A stretch of 64,000 nucleotides of DNA from Verrucosispora sp. NA02020 (GTDB taxonomy: Bacteria; Actinomycetota; Actinomycetes; Mycobacteriales; Micromonosporaceae): positions 4,898,001 to 4,962,000 of the forward strand of contig NZ_CP054923.1 in assembly GCF_013364215.1 (NCBI RefSeq). Direction: 5' to 3'. Position 1 is the first letter of the stretch, and every line of letters begins with the position of its first letter. Below the pieces are notes generated by a model that was not told where the DNA came from, did no database searches, and saw only the letters and a program-made list of their open reading frames with translations. Made by a program: the position numbers and the translations under genes. This document shows, one piece after another, positions 1-7,911 of the stretch.

Positions 1-1446
1 TCGGCCACCGCCGTCACCCCCGCCGGCGCCGCCATCGGCACCGCCACGGCAGCCGGCGCCGCCGCGACCCTCGCCGGCTGCCAGCCCGGCGACACCGACC
101 GCACCGCGCCGGAGACCAGCCCCGCCGGCCGGCTGCCCTTCCCGCAGAACTTCGGCTGGGGCGCGGCCACCTCCGCGTACCAGATCGAAGGCGCCGTCAA
201 GGAAGACGGCCGCGGCGAATCGGTCTGGGACACCTTCAGCCACGCACCCGGACGTATCCGCAACGGCGACACCGGAGACGTCGCCGCCGACCACTACCAC
301 CGCTACGCCGACGACCTCGATCTGATGCGCGACCTGGGGCTGCGCAGCTACCGGTTCTCCATCTCCTGGCCGCGCATCCAGCCCGACGGCACCGGCCCCG
401 CCAACCAACGCGGCCTCGACTTCTACCGCCGCCTCGTCGACGGCCTGCACGAGCGGGGCATCTCCCCGATGGCCACCCTGTTCCACTGGGACCTGCCCCA
501 GGCCCTGCAGAACACCGGCGGATGGGAGTCCCGCGACGTCGCCCAGCGCTTCGCCGACTACGCCGCCATCCTCTTCGACGCCCTCGGCGACCGCGTCCCG
601 GTCTGGCTGACCATCAACGAACCCAAGACCGTGGTGCAGAACGGCTACCTCTCCGGCCACCACGCCCCCGGCCTGCGCGACCCCGACGCCGCCTACCTGG
701 TCGCCCACCACCTGCAGCTGGCCCACGGCCTCGCCGTCCGCGCACTGCGCGACACCAGCGGCGCCGGCCGCATCGGCCCGGCCTTCAACCTGCACCCCTG
801 CTACCCCGCCGACGACTCCCCCGCCGCCGCCGAGGCCGCTCGCCTCTACGACGGCTACGAGAACCGCCTCTACCTCGACTCCGCCCTCAAGGGCAGCTAC
901 CCCGAGGACGTCCTGGCCGGCCTCGGACCGGACAGCCGTATGGTGCGCGGCATCCGCGACGGCGACCTGGAGATCATCTCCTCCCCCATCGACCTGCTCG
1001 CCGTGCAGTACTACACCCCGATCTACGTCACCGCCAACGGCGGCACCGTCAGCCGCTGGCCCACCTCCGAGGCGGAGTGGCAGCAGATCTACCCCGACGG
1101 CATGTACGACATCCTGACCCGGGTCACCCGCGACTACGGCCCCATCCCGCTCACCGTGACCGAGAACGGCCTGCCCACCCCCGACGTACTCGCCGCCGAC
1201 GGCACCGTCGAGGACACCGGCCGGGTCACCTTCCTGCGCGACCACCTCGCCGCCGCCCACCGCGCCGTCACCGACGGCGTGCCGCTGGAGAGCTTCCACG
1301 TCTGGTCGCTGCTCGACAACTTCGAGTGGGCCGAGGGCTACGACCAGCGCTGGGGCCTGATCTACGTCGACTACGCCACCCAACGCCGCGTGCTCAAGCG
1401 CAGCGCCCACTGGTACCGCCAGGTCATCGCCGACAACGCCCTCTGA
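1..1446 (+). CDS. GH1 family beta-glucosidase, exported lipoprotein (5' end outside window)
   Basis: Glycoside hydrolase family 1 enzyme that should hydrolyse beta-glucosides at the cell surface. The frame is open from base 1, so the true start lies upstream. The first ~27 residues form an Ala-rich export signal ending in a lipobox (Leu-Ala-Gly-Cys, Cys at residue 27), followed by a Pro/Thr linker. The catalytic domain begins at about residue 44 with FGWGAATSAYQIEG. The acid/base Glu lies in TINEP (Glu207) and the nucleophile in TENG (Glu388). The length fits a complete GH1 barrel, and the C-terminal WSLLDNFEWAEGY substrate loop is present. A strong terminator follows directly. Cytosolic GH1 enzymes are common in actinomycetes; a lipoprotein form suggests use of external oligosaccharides (inference). 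Confidence 0.93.
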   Translation, partial: SATAVTPAGAAIGTATAAGAAATLAGCQPGDTDRTAPETSPAGRLPFPQNFGWGAATSAYQIEGAVKEDGRGESVWDTFSHAPGRIRNGDTGDVAADHYHRYADDLDLMRDLGLRSYRFSISWPRIQPDGTGPANQRGLDFYRRLVDGLHERGISPMATLFHWDLPQALQNTGGWESRDVAQRFADYAAILFDALGDRVPVWLTINEPKTVVQNGYLSGHHAPGLRDPDAAYLVAHHLQLAHGLAVRALRDTSGAGRIGPAFNLHPCYPADDSPAAAEAARLYDGYENRLYLDSALKGSYPEDVLAGLGPDSRMVRGIRDGDLEIISSPIDLLAVQYYTPIYVTANGGTVSRWPTSEAEWQQIYPDGMYDILTRVTRDYGPIPLTVTENGLPTPDVLAADGTVEDTGRVTFLRDHLAAAHRAVTDGVPLESFHVWSLLDNFEWAEGYDQRWGLIYVDYATQRRVLKRSAHWYRQVIADNAL

Positions 1447-1453
1447 GGTGTAA

Positions 1454-1499
1454 GCAGGGGTCCCCTGCTAACGCCTCGTGCATAGCAGGGGACCCCTCC
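1454..1499. terminator. Long bidirectional-type hairpin terminator
   Basis: Arms at 1454-1470 and 1483-1499 pair over 17 positions with one mismatch around a 12-nt loop. Each arm is itself near-palindromic (gcaggggtcccctgc type). It starts a few bases after the beta-glucosidase stop codon. Hairpins of this design recur in Micromonospora-type genomes. Confidence 0.85.
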
Positions 1500-1928
1500 T
1501 CACACGCAGCCCGCCTGGCGCTGGGACCGGCCGGGACCAGGCCGTCCGCGCATCCACCGCCCACGGTCTGCGCAATACACCAGCGTGGACGTTCTCCTAC
1601 GCTGCCGTCGTACCTTCGGATGCGTGGAGCGAGGGCTGTCGAGCTGATAGCGCAGACGGGTCACTGTCCGGGGTCGACCCCCGTGCCGCCCATCGCTGAT
1701 GGCATAAGCGGTTCAGCTCGAAAGGGCACAGACACCATCCATAGGCCGCCTCCAGCCGGGCGATCAGGCTATTCTGCGGTCCGCAAACACCCTGTTCCCT
1801 CCGCCACGGCGCGCCGCCGCTTTGCCCGGCGGGACTCCCGGCCACCCACTACCGGGCCTGACCGACACGATCGCCCTGAACGGGGTTGCGGCAGCGACGC
1901 GGGACCACGTCCGCCGCCGGCCCTGTAC
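1500..1928. other. Intergenic region, no gene seen
   Basis: About 430 bases between the terminator and the promoter of the MFS gene. Open frames here lack consistent codon bias, start signals and recognisable motifs. I see no repeat or RNA gene. Confidence 0.5.
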
Positions 1929-1934
1929 TAGGGT
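1929..1934 (+). promoter_or_regulatory. -10 box TAGGGT, probably leaderless
   Basis: TAGGGT ends 7 nt before the ATG at 1942, so transcription would start at or next to the start codon. Confidence 0.5.
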
Positions 1935-1941
1935 CGGCCGC

Positions 1942-3177
1942 ATGATCGATCGCGCCCCGTTAGGGCGGCCGTTCTGGACGTTCTGGAGCGCCGCCGCCCT
2001 GGCCAACCTGGGTGACGGCATCCGCGTCGCCGCGTTCCCGCTACTCGCCGCAGCCCTCACCGACGACCCGCTGGCCGTCGCCGCCGTCGCCGCCGCCCAG
2101 TTCCTGCCCTGGCTCGTCTCCGGGCTGCTCGCCGGCGCCCTCGCCGACCGCCGCAGCCCCCGCACCCTGCTCGCCGCCGCCGACACCGCCCGGGTCGTCG
2201 TGCTGGCCACCCTCGCCACCGCAGTGGCCCTGGGCTGGGCCACCATCGCCCTGGTCGTCGCCGCCGCGTTCCTGCTCGGCATCGGCGAGACCCTCCGCGA
2301 CACCGCCGCACAGACCGCCGTACCCCGGCTCGTCGCCGACGCCCACCTGGAGAAGGCCAACGGGCGACTCGTGGCCGGGGAGATCGTCGGCAACGAGTTC
2401 GTCGGTCCCCCGGTGGGCGCGATGCTGTTCGTCGTCGGCGCGGCCATCCCCTTCGCCGTCAACGGCGCCACCCTCGCCCTGGCCGTGATGCTCATGCTCT
2501 CCCTGCCGCTGACCCTGGCCCACCGCGCCACCAGCGCGCCCGCCACCGACGAGACGTCGAACTCCGAGGGCGACGGCATCCTGGCCGGCCTGCGGTGGCT
2601 GATCCGCCAGCCGATGCTGCGCACCCTGGTGCTGGTCACCGCTGCCGTGGCCGCCGCCGACACCGCCTGGTTCGCGATCTTCGTGCTCTACGCCCGCGAC
2701 GCCCTCGGCCTCGGCGCGTTCGGCTTCGGCCTGCTGCTGGCCACCGGCGCCGCAGGGGGCCTGATCGGCTCGTTCGCCGCCGACCGGCTGGTCGCCCGGT
2801 TCCGCCACCGACACGTACTCACCTGGTCGATGGCCGTCACCGCCGGCGTCCCGGTGCTGCTGGCCGTCACCCCCCACCGCGCCGCCGCCGTGGTCGTGGT
2901 GGTCACCACCAGCGCGGCGTTCGCGGTGCTCAACGTGGCCGCCCTGTCCGTCCGGCAACGACTCGTGCCCGGCGGCCTCCTCGGCCGGGTGATCGCCGCC
3001 TCCCGCATGGTCACCTACAGCTGCACCGCACTGGGCGCACTGGCCGGCGGCGCGCTTGCCACCGGCGCCGGCATCGAGGCACCGTTCGTGTTCAGCGGGA
3101 TCATCGCCGTCGCCGCCACCCTCGCCTGGTGGCTCGCCTCCCGACGCGGCACCCCCGGCGCCCTCGGTCTGCGGTAG
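1942..3177 (+). CDS. MFS transporter (drug/metabolite exporter type)
   Basis: Integral membrane secondary transporter of about 411 residues with roughly ten to twelve hydrophobic segments. It resembles the MFS_3/EntS-like exporters of actinomycetes, which extrude small molecules using the proton gradient. The N-terminus FWTFWSAAALANLGDGIRVAAFPLL is typical, and the loop ALADRRSPRTLL matches the conserved MFS motif between helices 2 and 3. I chose ATG 1942 because a -10 box lies 7 nt upstream and codon bias is poor before it. The substrate cannot be read from sequence and no biosynthetic genes adjoin it. A hairpin covers the stop codon. Confidence 0.88.
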   Translation: MIDRAPLGRPFWTFWSAAALANLGDGIRVAAFPLLAAALTDDPLAVAAVAAAQFLPWLVSGLLAGALADRRSPRTLLAAADTARVVVLATLATAVALGWATIALVVAAAFLLGIGETLRDTAAQTAVPRLVADAHLEKANGRLVAGEIVGNEFVGPPVGAMLFVVGAAIPFAVNGATLALAVMLMLSLPLTLAHRATSAPATDETSNSEGDGILAGLRWLIRQPMLRTLVLVTAAVAAADTAWFAIFVLYARDALGLGAFGFGLLLATGAAGGLIGSFAADRLVARFRHRHVLTWSMAVTAGVPVLLAVTPHRAAAVVVVVTTSAAFAVLNVAALSVRQRLVPGGLLGRVIAASRMVTYSCTALGALAGGALATGAGIEAPFVFSGIIAVAATLAWWLASRRGTPGALGLR

Positions 3178-3186
3178 GCCGAGGGC
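3160..3186. terminator. Hairpin terminator overlapping the MFS stop codon
   Basis: Eight-bp perfect stem gccctcgg/ccgagggc (3160-3167 and 3179-3186) around an 11-nt loop containing the stop codon. It lies between the convergent MFS and roadblock genes. Confidence 0.55.
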
Positions 3187-3225
3187 ACCGCACTCCGGGA
3201 CGGCAGATCCCCCGGCCAGCCCAGG

Positions 3226-3648
3226 TCAGCGCGGCAGGGCCTGCTGCAACTCGGCGCGCAACGCCGGGGTCAGCATGTCCCCGGCCTGCTTGGCCAGCCG
3301 TGCCATCTCGTAGCCCACCACACCGATGTCGGCGTCCGCCGCAGCGAGGGTGGCCAGGATCGACCCGTCGCGGACCTGCATCACCAGGAAGTAGCCCCGA
3401 CCCATCTCGACGACGGTCTGCTTGACCACGTCACCGTCGAACATCTGCGCGGCACCAGCGGTGATGCTCATCAGACCCGAGGTGACGGCGGAAAGCTTGT
3501 CGGCGTGATCCCTTGGCAGATTGTCCGATATCGCCACCAGCAGCCCGTCGGAGGACACCACGATCGCGTGTGCCACTCCCGGCACCCGATCCGCGAATGC
3601 GCTGACCAGCCAGCTCAGATCCCGAGCCTGCTGCGACAAGGTGGTCAC
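3226..3648 (-). CDS. Roadblock/LC7 domain protein (CvnB-like)
   Basis: Small Roadblock/LC7 protein of about 140 residues, the B component of actinomycete conservons, where it works beside a sensor kinase and a small GTPase. The fold shows in [35 protein letters not shown] and the central [20 protein letters not shown]. Start GTG 3648 overlaps the kinase stop codon (GTGA) and has a GAAGGGGG ribosome site, so the two are translationally coupled. An ATG at 3669 would lengthen the overlap. CvnC (DUF742) and the CvnD GTPase, which normally follow, are absent; the next gene is the convergent MFS gene. Confidence 0.9.
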   Translation of the reverse strand: MTTLSQQARDLSWLVSAFADRVPGVAHAIVVSSDGLLVAISDNLPRDHADKLSAVTSGLMSITAGAAQMFDGDVVKQTVVEMGRGYFLVMQVRDGSILATLAAADADIGVVGYEMARLAKQAGDMLTPALRAELQQALPR

Positions 3649-6149
3649 CTTGGTCCCCCTTCGTTCCATACGCCGGACGGTTGCACGGGAATCTGCATGG
3701 TCTCCTCGGCCTCGGCCCGCCGCACACCGCTGTACAACTTCGACAACATGCCGCCGACCGCATCCGGGTCGGGGTCGTGCCGGACCGGCCGCTGCTGCTC
3801 CGGGCGGGCCGGCTGGCTCACCGAACTCAGTTGCGCCATCGGTACCCGCATCGGCAGGCCCCGGGCATTGGTGCCGGCGGTCACCGGCACCGTCGGCGGC
3901 GCCGGTTGACCGACCCCCGTCGTCGGCACCGCCCCCGACGGTCCCTCCCGGGACCACCAGCCACCGCCGCCACCGGCCGGGACGGCCGCCGCCGGGGCGA
4001 GCACGGTCTCGGCGCGTACCGGATGGGTCTGGCGGGGCACGGTGGTCGGTCGACGGCCGGCGACCGGCAGCTCCACCGGACCGGGCCGTCCGCCCTGGTG
4101 GGCGGTCATGCCGCCGGGGATCCGCGGCGCCGACACCGGGTCGACGCTCGGTGCCGGAGCCGCCGCCAGCAGCGCACCGGGCAGCCGGATCCGCGCCACC
4201 AGCCCGCCGACACCGCCGTGCAGCCGCACCTCGATGCCGTGCCGGGCCGCCAGGTGGCTGACCACGAACAGACCCATCCGCTCCACCGCCGCCACGTCGG
4301 CGGCCGGCGGAGACGCCAGGACGGCGTTGGCCTCGGCCAACGCCGTCTCGGTCATGCCGATGCCCTGGTCGGCGATCTCGATCACCGCGCCGTGCCCCTC
4401 GAACCGGGCCATGACCTGCACCACCGTGTCGGGGCGGGAGAAGGCGGTGGCGTTCTCCAGCAGCTCGGCCAGCAGGTGGACCAGTTCACCGACGGCGTGT
4501 CCGACCACGTGCAGGTCGGCCACGGCCTCGTGCCGGACCCGCTGGTACTGCTCGATCTCCGCGCTGGCCGCCAACAGCACCGCGCCCAGCCCGATCGGCC
4601 GGTTCCACCGCCGGGTCGACTCGGTGCCGGCCAGCACCAGCAGGCTCTCGTCGTTACGGCGCATACGGGCGGCCAGGTGGTCCAGCTTGAACAGGTTCTC
4701 CAGCTGGTCCGGGTCGCCTTCCTCCCGCTCCAGGTCGTCGAGCAGCTCCAACTGCCGCTCGACCAGCACCTGGCTGCGTCGGGCCAGGTTGACGAACATC
4801 GCGTTGACGTTGCGCCGCATGTTCGCCTGCTCGACCGCCACGCCGACGGCGCTGCGGTGCACGGCGACGAACGCCTCGGCCAGCTCACCGATCTCGTCGA
4901 GCGAGCGGACCACCGCCGGGGACACCTCGATGGGCGGTACGCCACCGGAGACCGACCGCAGCCGGGCCAGCGCCTCGGGCAGCTCGACCTGGGCGATCCG
5001 TAGCGCCTGCGAGCGCAGCAGCCGGATCGACCGGGCCAGCGACCGGCCGACCAGCACCGAGATCAGCACCGCCACCAGCAACACCGTGATGATCGCACCG
5101 ATCAGCAGCAGGGTCTGACGCAGCTGGGTGGTGCTGGCCGCCTGCGCCTGCTGCACCGCCTCGGCCAGTACCTCGGCCTCGTACTGGCGCAGCAGCTCGT
5201 GGCGGTTGTCGCTGGCCTCCCACCACTGCCCGCCGGTCAGCACCAACCGACCGGCCGCGATCTGGGCGATCGCCCGATCCTCCAGCTCAGCGGTGGCGGC
5301 GAAGACCGGGTTCACGGTCATCTCGTCGTAGCGGGCCACCTGCCCGTTGGTGGCGGTGATCCGGAACACGCCCAGCGCGGTCAGCTGACGGGCCCGCAGT
5401 TCGGCCAGCCGCGCCCCGCCGTCGGCGCTGTAGCCGCTGTCCCGCGCGGCGGCGTACACCTCCGCCCGGACCCGCGCGGACGAGTCCTTGGCCCGGGCGA
5501 ACTGCACGTACCGCAGCACCGCGTCGGCCAGCTCCGGGCGGTCGTTACCCGGCGTCGGCTGGGCGAGCAGGGCCAGCAGCCCCTCGATGGCCCGGTGGTA
5601 GTTACCCAGGATGGTGTCGTCGCTGAGCACCACGGTCGCCATCACCCCGCGGATGTACTCGACCTGCTGCACCGCCTGCGACGCCACCGAGTAGGTGTCG
5701 CGCCAGGCCGGGTCGGCCTCGGCCACCGGCTCGGCCACCTCCCGCAGCGCCCGCATCGCGTCGTCGGTGGCATCCCGGTACTGCTGCAACGAGCCCAGCA
5801 TCGCGGCGCGGCCGGCCTCGTCGGCGCTGGCGCGCAGCACGGGCAGCTCACCGGCGGTACGGTCGCGTTCCTGCTGCAGCATGTGCACCAGGTAGGTGAT
5901 CTCCTCACCGACGGTGACCTGCGCGGCGAAGTCACCGAGCGTGCTCGCCCGTCCGACCAGGCTCTGGGCCTGCACCCCGGCCATGACCAGGAACGCCACC
6001 GACGGAATGATCAGCACGGCGGCGAGTTTGGTCCGCATCCGCCAGTCCCGCAACCGGAACGCGGAACGCCGCCGGTGGGGCACCACCCGAACGTCGAACC
6101 GCCGTCGGCGATGCGCTGACACCTCGGGCGTCTGATGTGCTGCACCCAC
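3645..6149 (-). CDS. Conservon sensor histidine kinase-like protein (CvnA-like, nitrate/sulfonate-sensor type)
   Basis: Membrane-bound sensor of about 834 residues. A basic N-terminus is followed by a transmembrane helix ([22 protein letters not shown]), a ~260-residue extracytoplasmic helical region of the nitrate-sensing NIT type, a second membrane helix ([22 protein letters not shown]), a HAMP-like segment, then a HATPase_c domain with [12 protein letters not shown] and DQGIGM. The region before the ATPase ([28 protein letters not shown]) is characteristic of CvnA and lacks a standard phospho-acceptor H-box. The C-terminal ~150 residues are Pro-rich. Start GTG 6149 has an ideal AGGAGGACC site. 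The roadblock gene overlaps its 3' end. Confidence 0.88.
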   Translation of the reverse strand: MGAAHQTPEVSAHRRRRFDVRVVPHRRRSAFRLRDWRMRTKLAAVLIIPSVAFLVMAGVQAQSLVGRASTLGDFAAQVTVGEEITYLVHMLQQERDRTAGELPVLRASADEAGRAAMLGSLQQYRDATDDAMRALREVAEPVAEADPAWRDTYSVASQAVQQVEYIRGVMATVVLSDDTILGNYHRAIEGLLALLAQPTPGNDRPELADAVLRYVQFARAKDSSARVRAEVYAAARDSGYSADGGARLAELRARQLTALGVFRITATNGQVARYDEMTVNPVFAATAELEDRAIAQIAAGRLVLTGGQWWEASDNRHELLRQYEAEVLAEAVQQAQAASTTQLRQTLLLIGAIITVLLVAVLISVLVGRSLARSIRLLRSQALRIAQVELPEALARLRSVSGGVPPIEVSPAVVRSLDEIGELAEAFVAVHRSAVGVAVEQANMRRNVNAMFVNLARRSQVLVERQLELLDDLEREEGDPDQLENLFKLDHLAARMRRNDESLLVLAGTESTRRWNRPIGLGAVLLAASAEIEQYQRVRHEAVADLHVVGHAVGELVHLLAELLENATAFSRPDTVVQVMARFEGHGAVIEIADQGIGMTETALAEANAVLASPPAADVAAVERMGLFVVSHLAARHGIEVRLHGGVGGLVARIRLPGALLAAAPAPSVDPVSAPRIPGGMTAHQGGRPGPVELPVAGRRPTTVPRQTHPVRAETVLAPAAAVPAGGGGGWWSREGPSGAVPTTGVGQPAPPTVPVTAGTNARGLPMRVPMAQLSSVSQPARPEQQRPVRHDPDPDAVGGMLSKLYSGVRRAEAEETMQIPVQPSGVWNEGGPR

Positions 6150-6226
6150 AGGGTCCTCCTCCCCACGCGCCCGCCGTGACCTCGGGGAGCGCGGTCCATC
6201 CAACCAGGCCCCCGAGCAGTGTCAAC

Positions 6227-6253
6227 GTCCTGCCCTTACGAAGGGTTCAGGAC
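6227..6253 (-). terminator. Hairpin after the FGGY kinase gene
   Basis: Two-part stem gtcctg/caggac and ccctt/aaggg with a 2-nt bulge and an acg loop, lying 20-46 nt after the kinase stop. No T-run follows, so activity is uncertain. Confidence 0.4.
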
Positions 6254-6272
6254 GAGACCGCCGGTCGCCACC

Positions 6273-7658
6273 CTATGCCGGGGTCGCCGGAGCTTGATCA
6301 TCCGTCCGGCTGATGTCGGCCACCACCACGGCATCGGTGATCCGGCCGGTCGCCACGAGCGCCGCGCCGGTGGCCCCGATCTCCGGGTGACGTCCGAAGT
6401 CGACCCGACGGGGAGTGAGCACCTGCGCGAAGGTGCGGCGCCACCAGGGCGAGGCGGCCATCGCGCCGCCACCGAGGACCACGTCGGTGGGCCGTCCGAC
6501 CATCGACTCCAGCCGCACCAGGTCGTCCACGACCTGCTCGCACACCCCGTGCATCAGCCCGGCCAGGATCTGCACGGAGGTGGTGCCGAAATCGAGTCCG
6601 CGCAGCTCACCGGAGCCGGCGCTCCGGTCGCCGGGGGGACGGTCGCCACCGAAACCGACGTTGACCGGTACGCCCGCGCCGGGCGGCAGCACCGCCAGGG
6701 CCTGCTCCAGCGCCGGGCCGGTGGGCAGCCGCAGCACCCGGTCCGCCCAGGCGAACAGATTCCCACCCGAGGAGTACGCCGCCCCGGTGACGACGTGGTC
6801 GTGGTCGACGCGGTAGCGCCACAGCCGATGCGGCAGCGGCGACTGCGCAGCGTGCGCCGGCATCCGCTGCAGCAGCCGGACCGCCGAGGAGGTGCCGACG
6901 GTCACCGCCGCCCGGCTGTCGTCGATGCAGCCGGAGCCGACGTTGGAGGCGGCGCCGTCGCCGACCGGGGCCGTCCAGGACGCCTGCGCCAGGTCCGGCC
7001 AGCGGCGGGCGTACTCGCCGCGCAGCCGCCCCCGCCAGTCCCGGCCGGCCAGCTCGGGCAGGTCCGCACCGCGGATGCCGGCCAACGTGCACGCCTCGGG
7101 ATCCCAGTCCAGCGTGCCCAGGTCCAGCAACCCGGTGCCGGATGCCTGCGACATCGACATCGGCGCGTCGGTGAGCAGCCGTCCCAGCGCGTACTCCACC
7201 AGTCCGGTGAAACGCCTGACCCGGGTGCCGGCCTGCTCGCGCAGCCACGGCAGCCGCACCGACCAGTAGCAGCGGTGCCACCAGGTGCCGGTGCGCTGGT
7301 GGTAGTCGACCGCGTCGACCGGCCCGTGCAGCGCCGGCGACGGCTCGGGGCGGGTGTCGAGCCAGGTGAGCACCGGGCCGAGTGGTTCGTCGTCGACGCC
7401 CAGCGGCAGCACCGAGTGCCACTGGGCGCTGACCGCGATCAGGTCCACCTCGCGCAGGTGACCGTGCTGGTGCAGCTCGTCGAGGCACTCGATGAGGCAG
7501 GCCAGGTACTGCCGAGGGTCCAGGGTGCCGGCGCCGTCACCGTCGACGGTGAGCACGGTCTTACGCCGCGCCAACGCCCCCGGCAGGGGACGGATGTCGG
7601 CGTCCATCACGAGCCCCCGCACCGAGGAGGTTCCCAGGTCCAGCGCGAGAATGTTCAT
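6273..7658 (-). CDS. FGGY family carbohydrate kinase (gluconokinase/xylulokinase-like)
   Basis: Cytosolic ATP-dependent sugar kinase of about 461 residues. The N-terminal phosphate-1 motif is LALDLGTSSVRGLVMD. A sugar-binding/catalytic segment reads VSAQWHSVLPL. A second-domain nucleotide motif is AAVTVGTSSAVRLL, and the C-terminal adenosine motif is VVLGGGAMAASPWW. The spacing fits full-length FGGY kinases; GVPVNVGFGGDRP resembles gluconokinase-like members, but the substrate is not certain. ATG 7658 is chosen because TACGTT lies 7 nt upstream, giving a leaderless transcript; a TTG nine bases upstream is less likely. It is divergent from the trp leader. Confidence 0.88.
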   Translation of the reverse strand: MNILALDLGTSSVRGLVMDADIRPLPGALARRKTVLTVDGDGAGTLDPRQYLACLIECLDELHQHGHLREVDLIAVSAQWHSVLPLGVDDEPLGPVLTWLDTRPEPSPALHGPVDAVDYHQRTGTWWHRCYWSVRLPWLREQAGTRVRRFTGLVEYALGRLLTDAPMSMSQASGTGLLDLGTLDWDPEACTLAGIRGADLPELAGRDWRGRLRGEYARRWPDLAQASWTAPVGDGAASNVGSGCIDDSRAAVTVGTSSAVRLLQRMPAHAAQSPLPHRLWRYRVDHDHVVTGAAYSSGGNLFAWADRVLRLPTGPALEQALAVLPPGAGVPVNVGFGGDRPPGDRSAGSGELRGLDFGTTSVQILAGLMHGVCEQVVDDLVRLESMVGRPTDVVLGGGAMAASPWWRRTFAQVLTPRRVDFGRHPEIGATGAALVATGRITDAVVVADISRTDDQAPATPA

Positions 7659-7665
7659 CGCGGTC

Positions 7666-7671
7666 AACGTA
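7666..7671 (-). promoter_or_regulatory. -10 box TACGTT for the FGGY kinase
   Basis: TACGTT on the minus strand, 7 nt before ATG 7658, back to back with the trp leader promoter. Confidence 0.45.
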
Positions 7672-7746
7672 CCCGTTGCCGTCGGCGCCGCGCGTCACCG
7701 CCCACGCCAGTCCGCCGAACGGCTTCCCCCCGATCCGCGCCCCGCG

Positions 7747-7752
7747 TAGGGT
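7747..7752 (+). promoter_or_regulatory. -10 box TAGGGT of the trp leader
   Basis: TAGGGT lies 6 nt before the leader peptide ATG at 7759, so the leader transcript would start at or next to the initiation codon. Confidence 0.55.
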
Positions 7753-7758
7753 GTGCCC

Positions 7759-7818
7759 ATGCCTACGCGCCTGTCCTGCTGGTGGCCCGCCGACCCGGCG
7801 GCCTCCCTGCACGCGTAG
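7759..7818 (+). CDS. trpL: trp attenuator leader peptide
   Basis: A 19-codon ORF encoding MPTRLSCWWPADPAASLHA. Two consecutive TGG codons lie at 7780-7785, the classic tryptophan-sensing arrangement: ribosome stalling here should favour an antiterminator over the downstream GC hairpin. It sits between a -10 box and an anthranilate synthase gene. A comparable leader with tandem Trp codons is known in front of the fused trpEG gene of Streptomyces venezuelae (recalled knowledge). The ORF appears leaderless. Confidence 0.8.
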   Translation: MPTRLSCWWPADPAASLHA

Positions 7819-7826
7819 TCACCCAC

Positions 7827-7850
7827 GCGGCCGCCCGACGAGGCGGCCGC
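7827..7850 (+). terminator. trp attenuator terminator hairpin
   Basis: Perfect 9-bp stem gcggccgcc/ggcggccgc with a 6-nt loop, starting 8 nt after the leader peptide stop and ending 61 nt before the synthase ATG. A competing helix can form upstream between ggcccgccg and cggcggcc around 7784-7803. The T-run is weak, as is usual in high-GC actinomycetes. Confidence 0.7.
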
Positions 7851-7911
7851 CGGTCATGGTTTCCGGCCCGTGGGCCGCCGCAACGGCGGCTCCCGGACCC
7901 AGGAGAGACCG

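Noticed and set aside
1500..1928. Possible remnant gene or transposase in the 430-bp gap
   Set aside because: No frame shows consistent codon bias or recognisable transposase motifs, and I found no flanking inverted repeats.
1764..2958. Long minus-strand open frames opposite the MFS gene
   Set aside because: Antisense shadows with Ala/Arg- or Gly-rich translations and no motifs.
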